A program made the translations under genes and the position numbers. DNA of 64,000 nt from DUPQ01 sp022706885 (GTDB taxonomy: Bacteria; Bacillota; Clostridia; DUPQ01), in contig JAKJBR010000002.1 of the NCBI GenBank assembly GCA_022706885.1, positions 69,593 to 133,592 of the forward strand, read 5' to 3'. Below the pieces are notes generated by a model that saw only the letters and a program-made list of their open reading frames with translations, ran no database searches and had not been told where the DNA came from. Shown here one piece after another: positions 42,241-51,073 of the stretch (the stretch's first letter is position 1; every line of letters starts with the position of its first letter).

Positions 42241-43503
42241 ATGAAAAAACCATCTAAAGGATTTCTAATATTAGCATTAGTGTTTGTATTGCTCTTAACG
42301 GCATGCACTAAGCAGGAGCTACCGAAAGAAACGGTAAGCAGTGAGGTGACAACACCGCCTGCGGAAACCCCCAAGATTGAAACGGAAGAACCTGCAAATA
42401 CATATGACATTGAGAAGTACGATGATATGGTAGTTGAACTGTTTGCATTAAAAGAGGATAACAACGGCAACTATTGCGACATGTTTTTGAGAATAAACTA
42501 TGCGGATAAGATTATAGAGATACCTGACAGAAAGCAATTTGAATTAAGTAAACCTCTGATTGGAATATTAGATATTAACGGAGATGGAAATGGTGAACTG
42601 TTTCTTAAATTTTTAGAAAAAAACGAGCAAAACGAGTTGGTTGAGAATGTGTATTTTATGGACATAAATACGGAAAAGGAATTATCTCTTTCCGATTTAG
42701 GATTGGAAGATACAGCCGAGGTTACACATGGAACCGCTGAATTTATAGTAAATGATAAAACAGTAACATATGATTTTAATGAGTTGCATTTCAAAGGCAA
42801 GGAAAATCTGAACAAAATTCTGAAGAAGAAAGATATACAAAAAGCACCGATGTTATATACAGATAATCTTACATTAATTATTCTGTCTGAACCGATGCCT
42901 TCTACCGGCAGAAATCAACGAGTGACTATTTTGAAATATGACGATAAATTTGCTTTTTACCGTTATCAGAATATGCCTATGCCTTTTCCTAAGTACAACA
43001 ACGGAAAAGAAGAGATTACATATGAGAGTTCCGTGCAGATGGGACTAATTGACCTTGATAATGACGGAATTAAGGAAATTGTCATAACCATGTGGATAGG
43101 AAAGGGAACGGGGTATTCAGCTACAGATTTACACATTATAGACAGCACTACTATGGAAGAAATTGTTACACTTACAAATGATGATATAGCAATACTCATA
43201 AGCAGTTATATTGATGCAAAAATAGTTACAAAAGAGGAGCAGGTTATAATTAATATCTGCGTTAATAACGATGCTGATAATACATATACGCATACCGTAA
43301 AACGCAATGAGAATATCACATACTTTGAAACTCCATCTTTTACTCAAAGTGTCGGATTTACTATTGATGAAACAAATAACAAAGTAACGGTCGGAGCCGG
43401 AATGATGATTGCAGCACCTTGGTATGCAGGATCTTTTAATGCGGATATAACAGTGGTTGACGGTAAAGTACAGCTTACAAACATTCACTTCAGTTTTGAC
43501 TGA
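42241..43503 (+). CDS. Lipoprotein with FG-GAP/EF-hand-like repeats
   Basis: A 420-residue protein with AAAGGAGAAAGG before the ATG, lipobox LLTAC, then an acidic linker. Two calcium-loop-like motifs (DINGDGNGELF and DLDNDGIKEIVI) each start a repeat typical of VCBS/FG-GAP-type extracellular proteins. The C-terminal part is beta-rich. Probably a secreted, calcium-binding surface protein; function unknown. Confidence 0.75.
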   Translation: MKKPSKGFLILALVFVLLLTACTKQELPKETVSSEVTTPPAETPKIETEEPANTYDIEKYDDMVVELFALKEDNNGNYCDMFLRINYADKIIEIPDRKQFELSKPLIGILDINGDGNGELFLKFLEKNEQNELVENVYFMDINTEKELSLSDLGLEDTAEVTHGTAEFIVNDKTVTYDFNELHFKGKENLNKILKKKDIQKAPMLYTDNLTLIILSEPMPSTGRNQRVTILKYDDKFAFYRYQNMPMPFPKYNNGKEEITYESSVQMGLIDLDNDGIKEIVITMWIGKGTGYSATDLHIIDSTTMEEIVTLTNDDIAILISSYIDAKIVTKEEQVIINICVNNDADNTYTHTVKRNENITYFETPSFTQSVGFTIDETNNKVTVGAGMMIAAPWYAGSFNADITVVDGKVQLTNIHFSFD

Positions 43504-43563
43504 TAATGATAATGTATTGAAATTGTGCGAAACATATAATGTGTTTAAATAGGAGGAGTTTTT

Positions 43564-43836
43564 GTGTCGACAACAAGTTTGAATATCAGAGTGGATAAAA
43601 CTGTTAAAAAGCAAGCTGATGAGGTTTTTAACGAGTTGGGAATTAATATGACAACAGCTGTTAATATGTTTTTAAGAGCGGTAGTAAGAGAAAACGGTAT
43701 TCCTTTTGCCCTGAAATTAAACACTCCCGACAGTATTACCAAAGCCGCTATTGAAGAAGGTAAAAGAATTGTTTACGATGATTCCGTGAAAGGTTACTCC
43801 GATTTGGTTGATTTTAGGAAAGCGTTGGGAGAGTAA
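43564..43836 (+). CDS. RelB/DinJ-family antitoxin (orphan)
   Basis: A 90-residue protein with a GTG start behind AGGAGGAG. The N-terminal ribbon-helix-helix part (TSLNIRVDKTVKKQADEVFNELGINMTTAVNMFLRAVVRENGIPF) is typical of DinJ. A RelE/YafQ toxin would be expected directly downstream, but the next 110 bases contain no such frame and then argS begins. Either a toxin was lost or it acts as a regulator. Confidence 0.88.
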   Translation: MSTTSLNIRVDKTVKKQADEVFNELGINMTTAVNMFLRAVVRENGIPFALKLNTPDSITKAAIEEGKRIVYDDSVKGYSDLVDFRKALGE

Positions 43837-43946
43837 ATCTACCAACTCACCTAAAAGCTCCTTGCTTTATTGGAAAACCTTGTTGCGGTATGTTAATATA
43901 GGGTATGATTTTATAATATTAAAGTTATTAATGAAAGAAGACGGTT

Positions 43947-45653
43947 ATGAAAGATATAAAGACCAAGATAGCGAAGAAACTTGCAGGCAGCATTGAACAG
44001 TTGAGTTGGACGGAGATTATGGATAACCTGGAGTATCCTCCTGAACCGCATATGGGTGATCTTGCATTACCTTGCTTTAAGTTAAGCAGAGTGATGCGAA
44101 AATCTCCGATGGCCATTGCCGATTCGCTTGTGGATTCTTTGGATATTGATGTTGTGGAAAGATGTGAGAGTAAGAGCGGCTATCTTAATATATTCATTAA
44201 AAAAGAATATTTGGTTAATAATGTTTTAAAAACCATAGTGGAGAAAAAAGAAGAAACAGGAAAGAGCAATGAGTATGCGGGAAAGACTGTTTGTCTGGAT
44301 TATTCCGCTCCCAATATTGCAAAACCTTTCCATATAGGACATCTGCGTTCCACTGTAATAGGACATGCCATAAGAAGGCTTCATGAGTTTAGAGGATATA
44401 GATGTGTAGGTATAAATCATTTAGGTGACTGGGGTACTCAGTTCGGCAAACTCATCGTTGCGTATAAAAAGTGGAGTTCCAAAAAGGCTGTTGAAGAGAA
44501 GGGAACGGAAGAACTGGTAAGGATATATGTAAAATTCCATGAAGAAGCGGAAAAAGACCCTTCATTAAATGACCTGGCAAGACAATGGTTTGCAAGGTTG
44601 GAGAATAAAGATGAAGATGCTATGGAGCTTTGGAAATGGTTCAAAAAAATCAGTCTTATAGATATTGAGAAGACATATAAAGTGTTGGATATTACCTTTG
44701 ACAGCTATGCGGGTGAATCTTTCTACTATGATAAAACGCAGCCGATAGTGGAAAGATTGAAAGAGAGAAATCTTTTAATCGAAAGCGACGGAGCCATGAT
44801 AGTAAATTTGGAAGAGTATAATATGCCGCCCTGTCTCATAGTAAAATCCGACGGAGCTTCCTTGTACGCATCCAGAGATATTGCCGCCGCTATATACAGA
44901 AAAGAAACATATGATTTCGATAAATGCATATATGTTACCGCAACCGCACAGGACCTTCATTTCAGGCAATGGTTCAAGGTTGTGGAGCTTATGGGTTACG
45001 AATGGGCAAAGAATCTTATTCATGTGGGATTCGGAATGGTTTCCATGGGCGGTGCAAAACTGGCAACGCGAGAGGGAAATATTGTATATCTTGAGGATCT
45101 TTTCAGTGAAGCATCTAAAAGGGTGTTGGATATAATCAACGAGAAGAATCCCGATATGGAAGATAAAGAGAAGAAAGCGCAGGATATCGGCGTAGGTGCC
45201 GTAGTGTTTTCCGATTTATCCAATAACAGAATAAAAGATATAGATTTTTCCTGGGAAGAAGCGCTGAACTTTGACGGTTCCACCGGTCCTTATGTGCAGT
45301 ACACATATGCAAGAGCATGCTCGGTATTGAGAAAATCCGAGCTGTCAGAAAAAGATATCAATATGAAAGATATTAAACCGGAACATATGACTAATGATGA
45401 CGAGTTTACACTCTTAAAGACATTGTCTTTATTCAATGAGAAAATAGATCAGGCATTGAGAGATCTGGAACCTTCCTGCATATCCCGCTATCTTATTGAT
45501 GTCTGTATGGATTTCAATAAGTTCTACAATGCACACTCCATACTGGGTGCCGAAGATAACAAAAAGTTCAGAATACTGCTTACGGCGGCGGTTAAATATG
45601 TTTTGGCAAACGGACTGTTTATCATAGGTCTGAAAAGGACGGAAAGAGTTTAG
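43947..45653 (+). CDS. argS: Arginyl-tRNA synthetase
   Basis: A 568-residue class I synthetase: N-terminal tRNA-binding domain, SAPNIAKPFHIGHLRSTVIG (HIGH), the variant KMSKS-like GGAKLATREGNIVYLEDLF, and the C-terminal anticodon-binding DALR region (EKIDQALRDLEPSCISRYLIDVCMDFNKFYNAHSILG). It charges tRNA-Arg. Its stop overlaps the convergent rhamnosidase stop by 4 bases, with no terminator between. Confidence 0.96.
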   Translation: MKDIKTKIAKKLAGSIEQLSWTEIMDNLEYPPEPHMGDLALPCFKLSRVMRKSPMAIADSLVDSLDIDVVERCESKSGYLNIFIKKEYLVNNVLKTIVEKKEETGKSNEYAGKTVCLDYSAPNIAKPFHIGHLRSTVIGHAIRRLHEFRGYRCVGINHLGDWGTQFGKLIVAYKKWSSKKAVEEKGTEELVRIYVKFHEEAEKDPSLNDLARQWFARLENKDEDAMELWKWFKKISLIDIEKTYKVLDITFDSYAGESFYYDKTQPIVERLKERNLLIESDGAMIVNLEEYNMPPCLIVKSDGASLYASRDIAAAIYRKETYDFDKCIYVTATAQDLHFRQWFKVVELMGYEWAKNLIHVGFGMVSMGGAKLATREGNIVYLEDLFSEASKRVLDIINEKNPDMEDKEKKAQDIGVGAVVFSDLSNNRIKDIDFSWEEALNFDGSTGPYVQYTYARACSVLRKSELSEKDINMKDIKPEHMTNDDEFTLLKTLSLFNEKIDQALRDLEPSCISRYLIDVCMDFNKFYNAHSILGAEDNKKFRILLTAAVKYVLANGLFIIGLKRTERV

Positions 45654-47965
45654 TCGGTTATCTGAATAAACTTGTGCTCTCCTGCAGATGCATCTGCAAA
45701 GTATCCTTCTTCTTTGTCCGACAGGCAGACATACATTCTGCACGCTTTCTTTAAAGTAACATTGTATATTATCTTTTTATCTTTTCTTTCAAAACTTACC
45801 GTTATATCCGAAAGGGGAGTAGGCTTTGTATATGTTCCCTTGTTAAACTGTTTGGGAATTCTCGGCTTGAACTGCAATACCTTATAGCCCGTACCGTATG
45901 ACAATATACCGAAGAATATATCATTAAAAATCATAGGTGTACTGGACCACGGATGGCAAAAACTGCAATTTTTCTTGTCGTCCGGGTGCCATGCTTCTAT
46001 ACAGGTTGTAGCACCGGTATTGAGCATGGTCTTCCAGGAGTTTTTCTCATCGGAAACTATAAGGTCGAAAATTTTGTCATACTCTTTATGGTTGTATAAA
46101 ACGGAGAAATAGTAATATGTGAAATATACTCCGCATACTATCCCTCTTCTCTTTATATAATCCAATAAAGGCTTCTTGCCTTTAGGAAGTTCCAAGTCGA
46201 AATACAAGGCGAATACCGCATCGTGGAAGTTGTGAATATCGGAGGTTTTTGTAATATTGAATAAGCCCGTTTCATTATCATAAAAAGCGTTAATCACAGC
46301 TTTTTCAAGTTGCTTTGCTTTTTTCGACAGTTCCTTTGCTCTTAGCTCATTGCCCGTATAGGAATATACTTTTGCCGATTCTTTGAGTATTCCGATATAT
46401 GCAAGGTTGCCGAAACAGTTGGCCCCTTTTGTTATCTCGTCGCTATATCCGTCTCTGTATACAGCCGGCCAGTCTACCAGCACTGTATATTGTTCTCTGT
46501 GTACATGCTTTATATGTCCCAATATTCCTTCAGGTCGGTAAAACTGAGCATAATATGCTATTATGCCTTCCAATACATTAAGAGAATCTTTTAGTACGGA
46601 TATATCTTCGGTGTATTCAAAATACTTATTCAGCATGACCGGAAAAACAAGAGAATAATCTATTATCTGCGATGCATCGTAAGTAACCGTTGTGCAGAAC
46701 AGCCCGGGGCATAACCTTGCGGAGTGCATACAGTCATAAAGAAATTTTTTCATTATTCTCGTATCGTTTGTATAGGCAAGATGAGCAAGACCGGTAACCA
46801 GCCCGTCTCCCAGAAAGGCTCCTTTTTCTCTTGTGGGGCAGTCTAAATATGATTCCTGCGTACCTTCAATAATACCTTTTTCGCACATCTCCCATATCCT
46901 TTGGAATAAAGTGTTATCCGATTGCGTCTTGGAATGATTCTTCGGTATGGGATAATGTCTGTGATGCACATATATGCTTTTTTTAGTAAGTTTACCCGGA
47001 TAATTGAATACTTCAATATATCGAAATCCCTTAAAGTCAAAGAACTCGGCTTTGTCTTTTTCCTTTCCGCTTAAGGTAATTGTTTCTTCGTAGTCGCAGT
47101 TGCATCGCATATTGTATCTTGCGGATTTATTGTCTTCAGTTAATTCTTCCGCATGCCATATGGTAATGACATGCCCTTTTTTACCTTTAGCCGTTATTAC
47201 GGTATTCCCGCATATCTCCTGACCGAAATCCAGAAGGTAATTGCCCTTTTTCTTTTTTATAATCTCCACGGGATAAGAAATACTAAAGGAAACAGTAGGG
47301 GTTATCTGCGGTACAAGGGTGTAGGACATGGGGTAAGGTATCGCGGATATGAAAGGAGTAATCCAATCGCAATCTTGATATCCCGTTTGGTTCCATCCGT
47401 AAGGGAACAGGTTCAAATCGATGTTTTCGGCAAACTGGGTCTCATAACCGTACACTTTGTCGGAAGAATAAGCCATAAGGGGATAACACTTAAAAGTGTG
47501 GTCGGAAGATATTCTTTGAACATTACCGTCTTTATACTCTATCTCCATCATGCATATCATGCCGTTTAAGTTATCCGCAGAGATAAGCGCCATGTTAAGC
47601 ATACCCTGGTAGAAAACATGGAAAGAAAGAGTATTAAGACCGGGCTTCAAAAGTTTCTTTATCTCAAAAGCGTTATAATTATACGCAAATGCCAGCGCCT
47701 GAGCGGGACCGTATGCCAAAAACTTACCGTTGATATAGGCTTTGTAGCAGTCATCTGCTGTGATATACAGTTTTGCACTTTTTATCGGAATATTCTTTAT
47801 TTCAAATTCTTTACGAAACAGTGTATGTCTGTTTTGCACTTCCGTTCTTAAGTACTTGGATCTTTTTGCATCGACAGGCTGTATAACAGGCTGCTTTTTG
47901 AATATGGGATCATGAAGCCAGAAAGCTTTCCATTCAATATTCTTCTTTACCGATATATCATACAT
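45650..47965 (-). CDS. Alpha-L-rhamnosidase-like glycoside hydrolase (GH78 type)
   Basis: A 771-residue protein without a signal peptide, so probably cytosolic. An N-terminal beta-sandwich with LYITADDCYKAYINGKFLAYGPAQ precedes the (alpha/alpha)6 barrel with ESYLDCPTREKGAFLGDGLV, the GH78 landmark, and TCIEAWHPDDKKNCSFCHPWSSTPMI with the C-terminal catalytic Glu region. It would cut terminal L-rhamnose from small imported glycosides. A rhamnulokinase-type cluster lies 33 kb away. GGAGG lies before its ATG. Substrate is inferred from family only. Confidence 0.82.
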   Translation of the reverse strand: MYDISVKKNIEWKAFWLHDPIFKKQPVIQPVDAKRSKYLRTEVQNRHTLFRKEFEIKNIPIKSAKLYITADDCYKAYINGKFLAYGPAQALAFAYNYNAFEIKKLLKPGLNTLSFHVFYQGMLNMALISADNLNGMICMMEIEYKDGNVQRISSDHTFKCYPLMAYSSDKVYGYETQFAENIDLNLFPYGWNQTGYQDCDWITPFISAIPYPMSYTLVPQITPTVSFSISYPVEIIKKKKGNYLLDFGQEICGNTVITAKGKKGHVITIWHAEELTEDNKSARYNMRCNCDYEETITLSGKEKDKAEFFDFKGFRYIEVFNYPGKLTKKSIYVHHRHYPIPKNHSKTQSDNTLFQRIWEMCEKGIIEGTQESYLDCPTREKGAFLGDGLVTGLAHLAYTNDTRIMKKFLYDCMHSARLCPGLFCTTVTYDASQIIDYSLVFPVMLNKYFEYTEDISVLKDSLNVLEGIIAYYAQFYRPEGILGHIKHVHREQYTVLVDWPAVYRDGYSDEITKGANCFGNLAYIGILKESAKVYSYTGNELRAKELSKKAKQLEKAVINAFYDNETGLFNITKTSDIHNFHDAVFALYFDLELPKGKKPLLDYIKRRGIVCGVYFTYYYFSVLYNHKEYDKIFDLIVSDEKNSWKTMLNTGATTCIEAWHPDDKKNCSFCHPWSSTPMIFNDIFFGILSYGTGYKVLQFKPRIPKQFNKGTYTKPTPLSDITVSFERKDKKIIYNVTLKKACRMYVCLSDKEEGYFADASAGEHKFIQITD

Positions 47966-47984
47966 TACAATTCACCTCCGCTAT

Positions 47985-48054
47985 ATTGTAACATTTTATT
48001 CAGAGGTTTTTGCATTAATACACCGTTTGTTCAGTTTGTCTGTGTATTAATACA
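47985..48054 (-). promoter_or_regulatory. Rhamnosidase promoter with a 10-bp inverted repeat
   Basis: On the minus strand the -10 box is TACAAT (47990-47985), and the -35 region at 48013-48008 (GCAAAA) is poor. Directly upstream is ATTAATACAC (48014-48023)/GTGTATTAAT (48042-48051), perfect 10-bp arms with an 18-base centre. TTAATACA is also found at 48081, inside the next gene. An activator site beside a weak -35 is the simplest reading. Divergent gene 48078 shares this region. Confidence 0.55.
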
Positions 48055-48077
48055 GTTAAAGAATAAATAATATATTA

Positions 48078-48701
48078 ATGTTAATACATTATCTTCTGTT
48101 AATATCCGCATCGGTAATGCTGTCCAAGCTGTCGGTAAGACCGTTAAGAGCATTGTCCTATACCGATACTCCTCTGTTTTACGATGATATGGGATGCATG
48201 TTATCGGTTTTGCTGTCCGTTTCTTTTACAGTATCTTTTTATGTAAAAACGGATATTATAAGCAAGATACTGATGGTTATATTGCTCTTCTGCTTATGTT
48301 GCATAACCTATACCGACTCGCAAGCCGGCTACATCTATGACAGATTTCACATAGTCATATTGCTAATCGGTATAGCACAACTGTTTATAAAAGGGTTTTC
48401 AATCACTGATATTCAGGACAGCATATCAGGTTGCATTATAGGGGGAGGCTTTTTACAACTGATGAACTGTCTGTCAATCTTGATATTTAAAAAAGAAGGA
48501 ATAGGGGGTGGTGATGTAAAGCTGTGCTTTGCATGCGGATTGGTATTAGGACTTAAAGGAATGATATCTGCCTTTATTTTCGCCTTTTTCCCTGCGGCGC
48601 TATATGCCTTTATATCAGGTGCAGTACGAGGTAGGGAGGTGGCGTTAGGCCCTTTCTTATGTGTCTCTATAGCTGCCGTATATTGTATTGGTATGCTATA
48701 A
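48078..48701 (+). CDS. A24-family prepilin peptidase, short form
   Basis: A 207-residue polytopic membrane protein. Two aspartate motifs typical of type IV prepilin peptidases are present: YTDSQAGYIYDRFH and GIGGGDVKLCFACGLVLG. It lacks the N-terminal methyltransferase part with CxxC of PilD, so it is the archaeal/TadV-like short form. No pilin or secretion genes are in the window. It starts opposite the rhamnosidase and ends 26 bases before a NusG-like gene. Confidence 0.82.
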   Translation: MLIHYLLLISASVMLSKLSVRPLRALSYTDTPLFYDDMGCMLSVLLSVSFTVSFYVKTDIISKILMVILLFCLCCITYTDSQAGYIYDRFHIVILLIGIAQLFIKGFSITDIQDSISGCIIGGGFLQLMNCLSILIFKKEGIGGGDVKLCFACGLVLGLKGMISAFIFAFFPAALYAFISGAVRGREVALGPFLCVSIAAVYCIGML

Positions 48702-48727
48702 ATGGTACAATCTTAAAGAGGTATTGA

Positions 48728-49312
48728 ATGACGTTAGGGTATGAAAATGTAATAAGCAGCCGACAGGGATATATTAATTCGTGGTATGTGTTTCATGTAA
48801 AAAGCGGCGAAGAGATAAAGGCGCGGGATAACCTTATAAAAATATGTGAAAGAAAAGGCATCAAGCTGGATTTCGTTATTCCGACGGCAATTAAATTTAT
48901 TAAAAAGAAAAGACAAAGGATAAAATCCTACAAGACGGTATTTCCGGGATATGTATTTGCAAACGGGGTAATCGATGTAGAGATATACAACACGCTGAAG
49001 GGTATACCCGGTGTTTACAGGTTATTAAGGGACAGAAGCACTTTTGCGCTGCTGCCGGTACCCGCCGAGGAGATGGAGTTACTTGCGGGTATAATGAATG
49101 TACACGGAGTGATAGAGGCTCCGGAAGTGAGTTTTAAAGAGGGACAGAGTGCGGTTATTACAAAGGGGCCGCTGACAAGTTTTAAAGGTAAAATTGTTGC
49201 TGTTGACAAGCACAAGAATAAGCTTACCCTGCTGGTTCCTTTCCTGGGAGAGGAGAGAAGGGTGGAAATAGGATTTCTGTTTGCAGAATCGTTATATAAG
49301 GAGAACAGTTAA
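48728..49312 (+). CDS. NusG-family antiterminator, LoaP-like
   Basis: A 194-residue NusG paralog with AAAGAGG 6 bases before the ATG. The NGN domain starts SWYVFHVKSGEEIKARDNL, has VFPGYVF and IPGVYRLLRD; the KOW domain is SFKEGQSAVITKGPLTSFKGKIVAVDKHKNKLTLLVPFLG. It resembles LoaP, the specialised Firmicute antiterminator that acts on long biosynthetic operons, rather than housekeeping NusG, which normally sits with secE-rplK. Target unknown. The stop overlaps the next start (TAATG). Confidence 0.82.
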   Translation: MTLGYENVISSRQGYINSWYVFHVKSGEEIKARDNLIKICERKGIKLDFVIPTAIKFIKKKRQRIKSYKTVFPGYVFANGVIDVEIYNTLKGIPGVYRLLRDRSTFALLPVPAEEMELLAGIMNVHGVIEAPEVSFKEGQSAVITKGPLTSFKGKIVAVDKHKNKLTLLVPFLGEERRVEIGFLFAESLYKENS

Positions 49313-49890
49313 TGAAAAAGGGCAGTTTTTTCGCTTTCATACACAGAATAGGATATATAAACAGATGGGGGCTGATGCGTAATACCAGTTATGAGAACTT
49401 AAAAGAACACAGCTATGATGTTGCTGTCATTGCACAGGGACTTGCCCTTATAGGCAATGCTAAGTTCAACAAGAACTATGATGTTAACAGAATTACCGCT
49501 GCAGCCATGTTTCATGATGTAAACGAGGCGCTTACCGGCGATCTTCCCACACCCGTAAAGTATGCAAATAAAGAAATGGAGAAGGCCTACAAAAAGATAG
49601 AAAGAGATGCGGTGAATAATATTCTTAAAATGCAGGACGACAGTATAAGAGAAAGTTATGAACAGTATTTTAACCCTTCCGAGGAAGACAGGTTGGTTAT
49701 AAAAGCGGCGGACAAGATATCGGGATTTATAAAATGCAAAGAAGAAAAAGACAGAGGAAACAAGGATTTCGATAAGGCATATGATTCTTTAAAGAAGAGC
49801 ATAGAAGAGACCGATCTTCCGGAGGTAAAGTATTTTGTGGAGAATATGCTTCCCCACTATAACCTGGTACTGGATGAATTTCTGGAATGA
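49312..49890 (+). CDS. YfbR-like HD-domain 5'-deoxynucleotidase
   Basis: A 192-residue HD-domain protein with RWGLMRNTSYENLKEHSYDVAVIAQ (H of EHS), MFHDVNEALTGDLPTPVKY (HD) and LVIKAADKISGFIKCKEEKDRGN (final Asp). This is the YfbR group that removes phosphate from deoxynucleoside 5'-monophosphates. It is coupled to the LoaP-like gene by a TAATG junction; ribosomal protein genes follow from their own promoter. Confidence 0.9.
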   Translation: MKKGSFFAFIHRIGYINRWGLMRNTSYENLKEHSYDVAVIAQGLALIGNAKFNKNYDVNRITAAAMFHDVNEALTGDLPTPVKYANKEMEKAYKKIERDAVNNILKMQDDSIRESYEQYFNPSEEDRLVIKAADKISGFIKCKEEKDRGNKDFDKAYDSLKKSIEETDLPEVKYFVENMLPHYNLVLDEFLE

Positions 49891-49964
49891 AGAGCGAGTA
49901 AAACGACGATTGCGAGAGTATTTGAGAGCATAAAAAAGATTTCGAGAGATATATAAAAAACATG

Positions 49965-50016
49965 TTGACAATACCTGATATATGTATTAAAATGACTCGT
50001 GCCGTGTAAAACGGCA
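49965..50016 (+). promoter_or_regulatory. rplM promoter and L13 leader-like hairpin
   Basis: TTGACA (49965-49970), 17 bases, TAAAAT (49988-49993). The predicted start near 50000 coincides with the hairpin TGCCGT-gtaaa-ACGGCA (50000-50016), so the transcript would begin with this stem. Firmicute rplM operons are known to carry a short L13 leader that binds L13; this is a likely case. Confidence 0.6.
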
Positions 50017-50043
50017 TTAAATGTGGAGGAGAATAAGTATAAT

Positions 50044-50478
50044 ATGAAGACTTATATGGCAAAAGCCGACAGTATGGAGAAGAAATGGTATGTCGTAGAT
50101 GCCGAAGGCCGGACTCTGGGCAGATTGGCAAGCGAGATAGCCAAGATTCTTATAGGAAAGAACAAGCCGGAGTACACACCGTCAGTGGATACGGGAGATT
50201 ATGTAATCGTCATAAATGCCGATAAGGTAGTTGTAACAGGTAAGAAGGAAACACAGAAGTTGTACAGAAGACACACCGGTTATGTCGGCGGATTAAGAGA
50301 AGTTGTATATAGAGATTTGATGGCTAAGCATCCTGACAGAATTATCACTTATGCCGTTAAAGGAATGCTTCCTAAGAACAAATTGGGAAGACATATGTTA
50401 AAAAAGATGAAAGTATATGCGGGAAGCGAACACAATCATCAGGCACAGAACCCGATAGTTCTGGATTTGAATGAGTAG
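50044..50478 (+). CDS. rplM: 50S ribosomal protein L13
   Basis: 144 residues from ATG 50044; the frame upstream to 49999 runs through the leader hairpin and is rejected. Signature: KWYVVDAEGRTLGRLASEIAKILIGKNKPEYTPSVDTGDYVIVINADKV with RRHTGYVGGLRE and AVKGMLPKNKLGR. It is an early-assembly protein of the large subunit. GGAGGAG is a little far (12 bases) from the start, consistent with regulation by leader structure. rpsI follows in the same operon. Confidence 0.97.
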   Translation: MKTYMAKADSMEKKWYVVDAEGRTLGRLASEIAKILIGKNKPEYTPSVDTGDYVIVINADKVVVTGKKETQKLYRRHTGYVGGLREVVYRDLMAKHPDRIITYAVKGMLPKNKLGRHMLKKMKVYAGSEHNHQAQNPIVLDLNE

Positions 50479-50492
50479 CGGGAGGTTAAGTT

Positions 50493-50879
50493 ATGACACA
50501 GTATTACGGAACAGGTAGAAGAAAGAGTTCTGTCGCCAGAGTAAGATTGGTTACCGGAACAGGAAAAATAACGATAAACGATAGAGATATAGATGATTAT
50601 TTCGGATTGGAAACACTTTCAATCATAGTAAATCAACCGCTGGAAGCAACAAAGCTCAGAGGCAAATATGATGTTCTCGTTAATGTAAAGGGTGGCGGAT
50701 TCACAGGCCAGGCGGGAGCTATCAGACAGGGTATTGCAAGAGCATTACTGGAAGCTAATCCCGATTTAAGAGCGGAACTTAAGAAAGCCGGTTATCTTAC
50801 AAGAGATCCCAGAGAAAAAGAAAGAAAGAAATACGGTCTCAAGAAAGCAAGAAAAGCTTCACAGTTCTCCAAGAGATAA
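50493..50879 (+). CDS. rpsI: 30S ribosomal protein S9
   Basis: A 128-residue protein: YYGTGRRKSSVARVRLVTGTGKITINDRD, LVNVKGGGFTGQAGAIRQGIARAL and the basic C-terminal tail RDPREKERKKYGLKKARKASQFSKR whose last residues reach the P-site tRNA. GGGAGGTTAAG precedes the ATG. The rplM-rpsI pairing is universal in bacteria. A terminator follows 30 bases later. Confidence 0.97.
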   Translation: MTQYYGTGRRKSSVARVRLVTGTGKITINDRDIDDYFGLETLSIIVNQPLEATKLRGKYDVLVNVKGGGFTGQAGAIRQGIARALLEANPDLRAELKKAGYLTRDPREKERKKYGLKKARKASQFSKR

Positions 50880-50908
50880 TATTTATCGAAACAATATATT
50901 ACAAACAG

Positions 50909-50932
50909 CCCGGGACATACTCCGGGTTTTTT
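50909..50932 (+). terminator. Terminator after rpsI
   Basis: CCCGG (50909-50913) pairs with CCGGG (50922-50926), extendable by a G-T pair, and is followed by a run of six or more T. Short but GC-rich stem. Confidence 0.75.
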
Positions 50933-51073
50933 GTATACTGTTTTCAGTTTTACTGCATTTTAGCTCGCAAATATATCTGCTTTTGAAAAGAGATTGGTTT
51001 TTGGCTATGAAATATAATAAAAGTGTGATAATATACACATAATTCTATATAATAATGTGATTGGAGGGGTAAT

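Noticed and set aside
43837..43946. T-box leader or toxin gene between relB and argS
   Set aside because: The gap is 110 bases without T-box motifs; the 62-residue frame at 43808 runs into argS in another frame and has no toxin features.
47153..47569. 138-residue plus-strand frame inside the rhamnosidase
   Set aside because: It is antisense to a conserved gene and shows no start signal.
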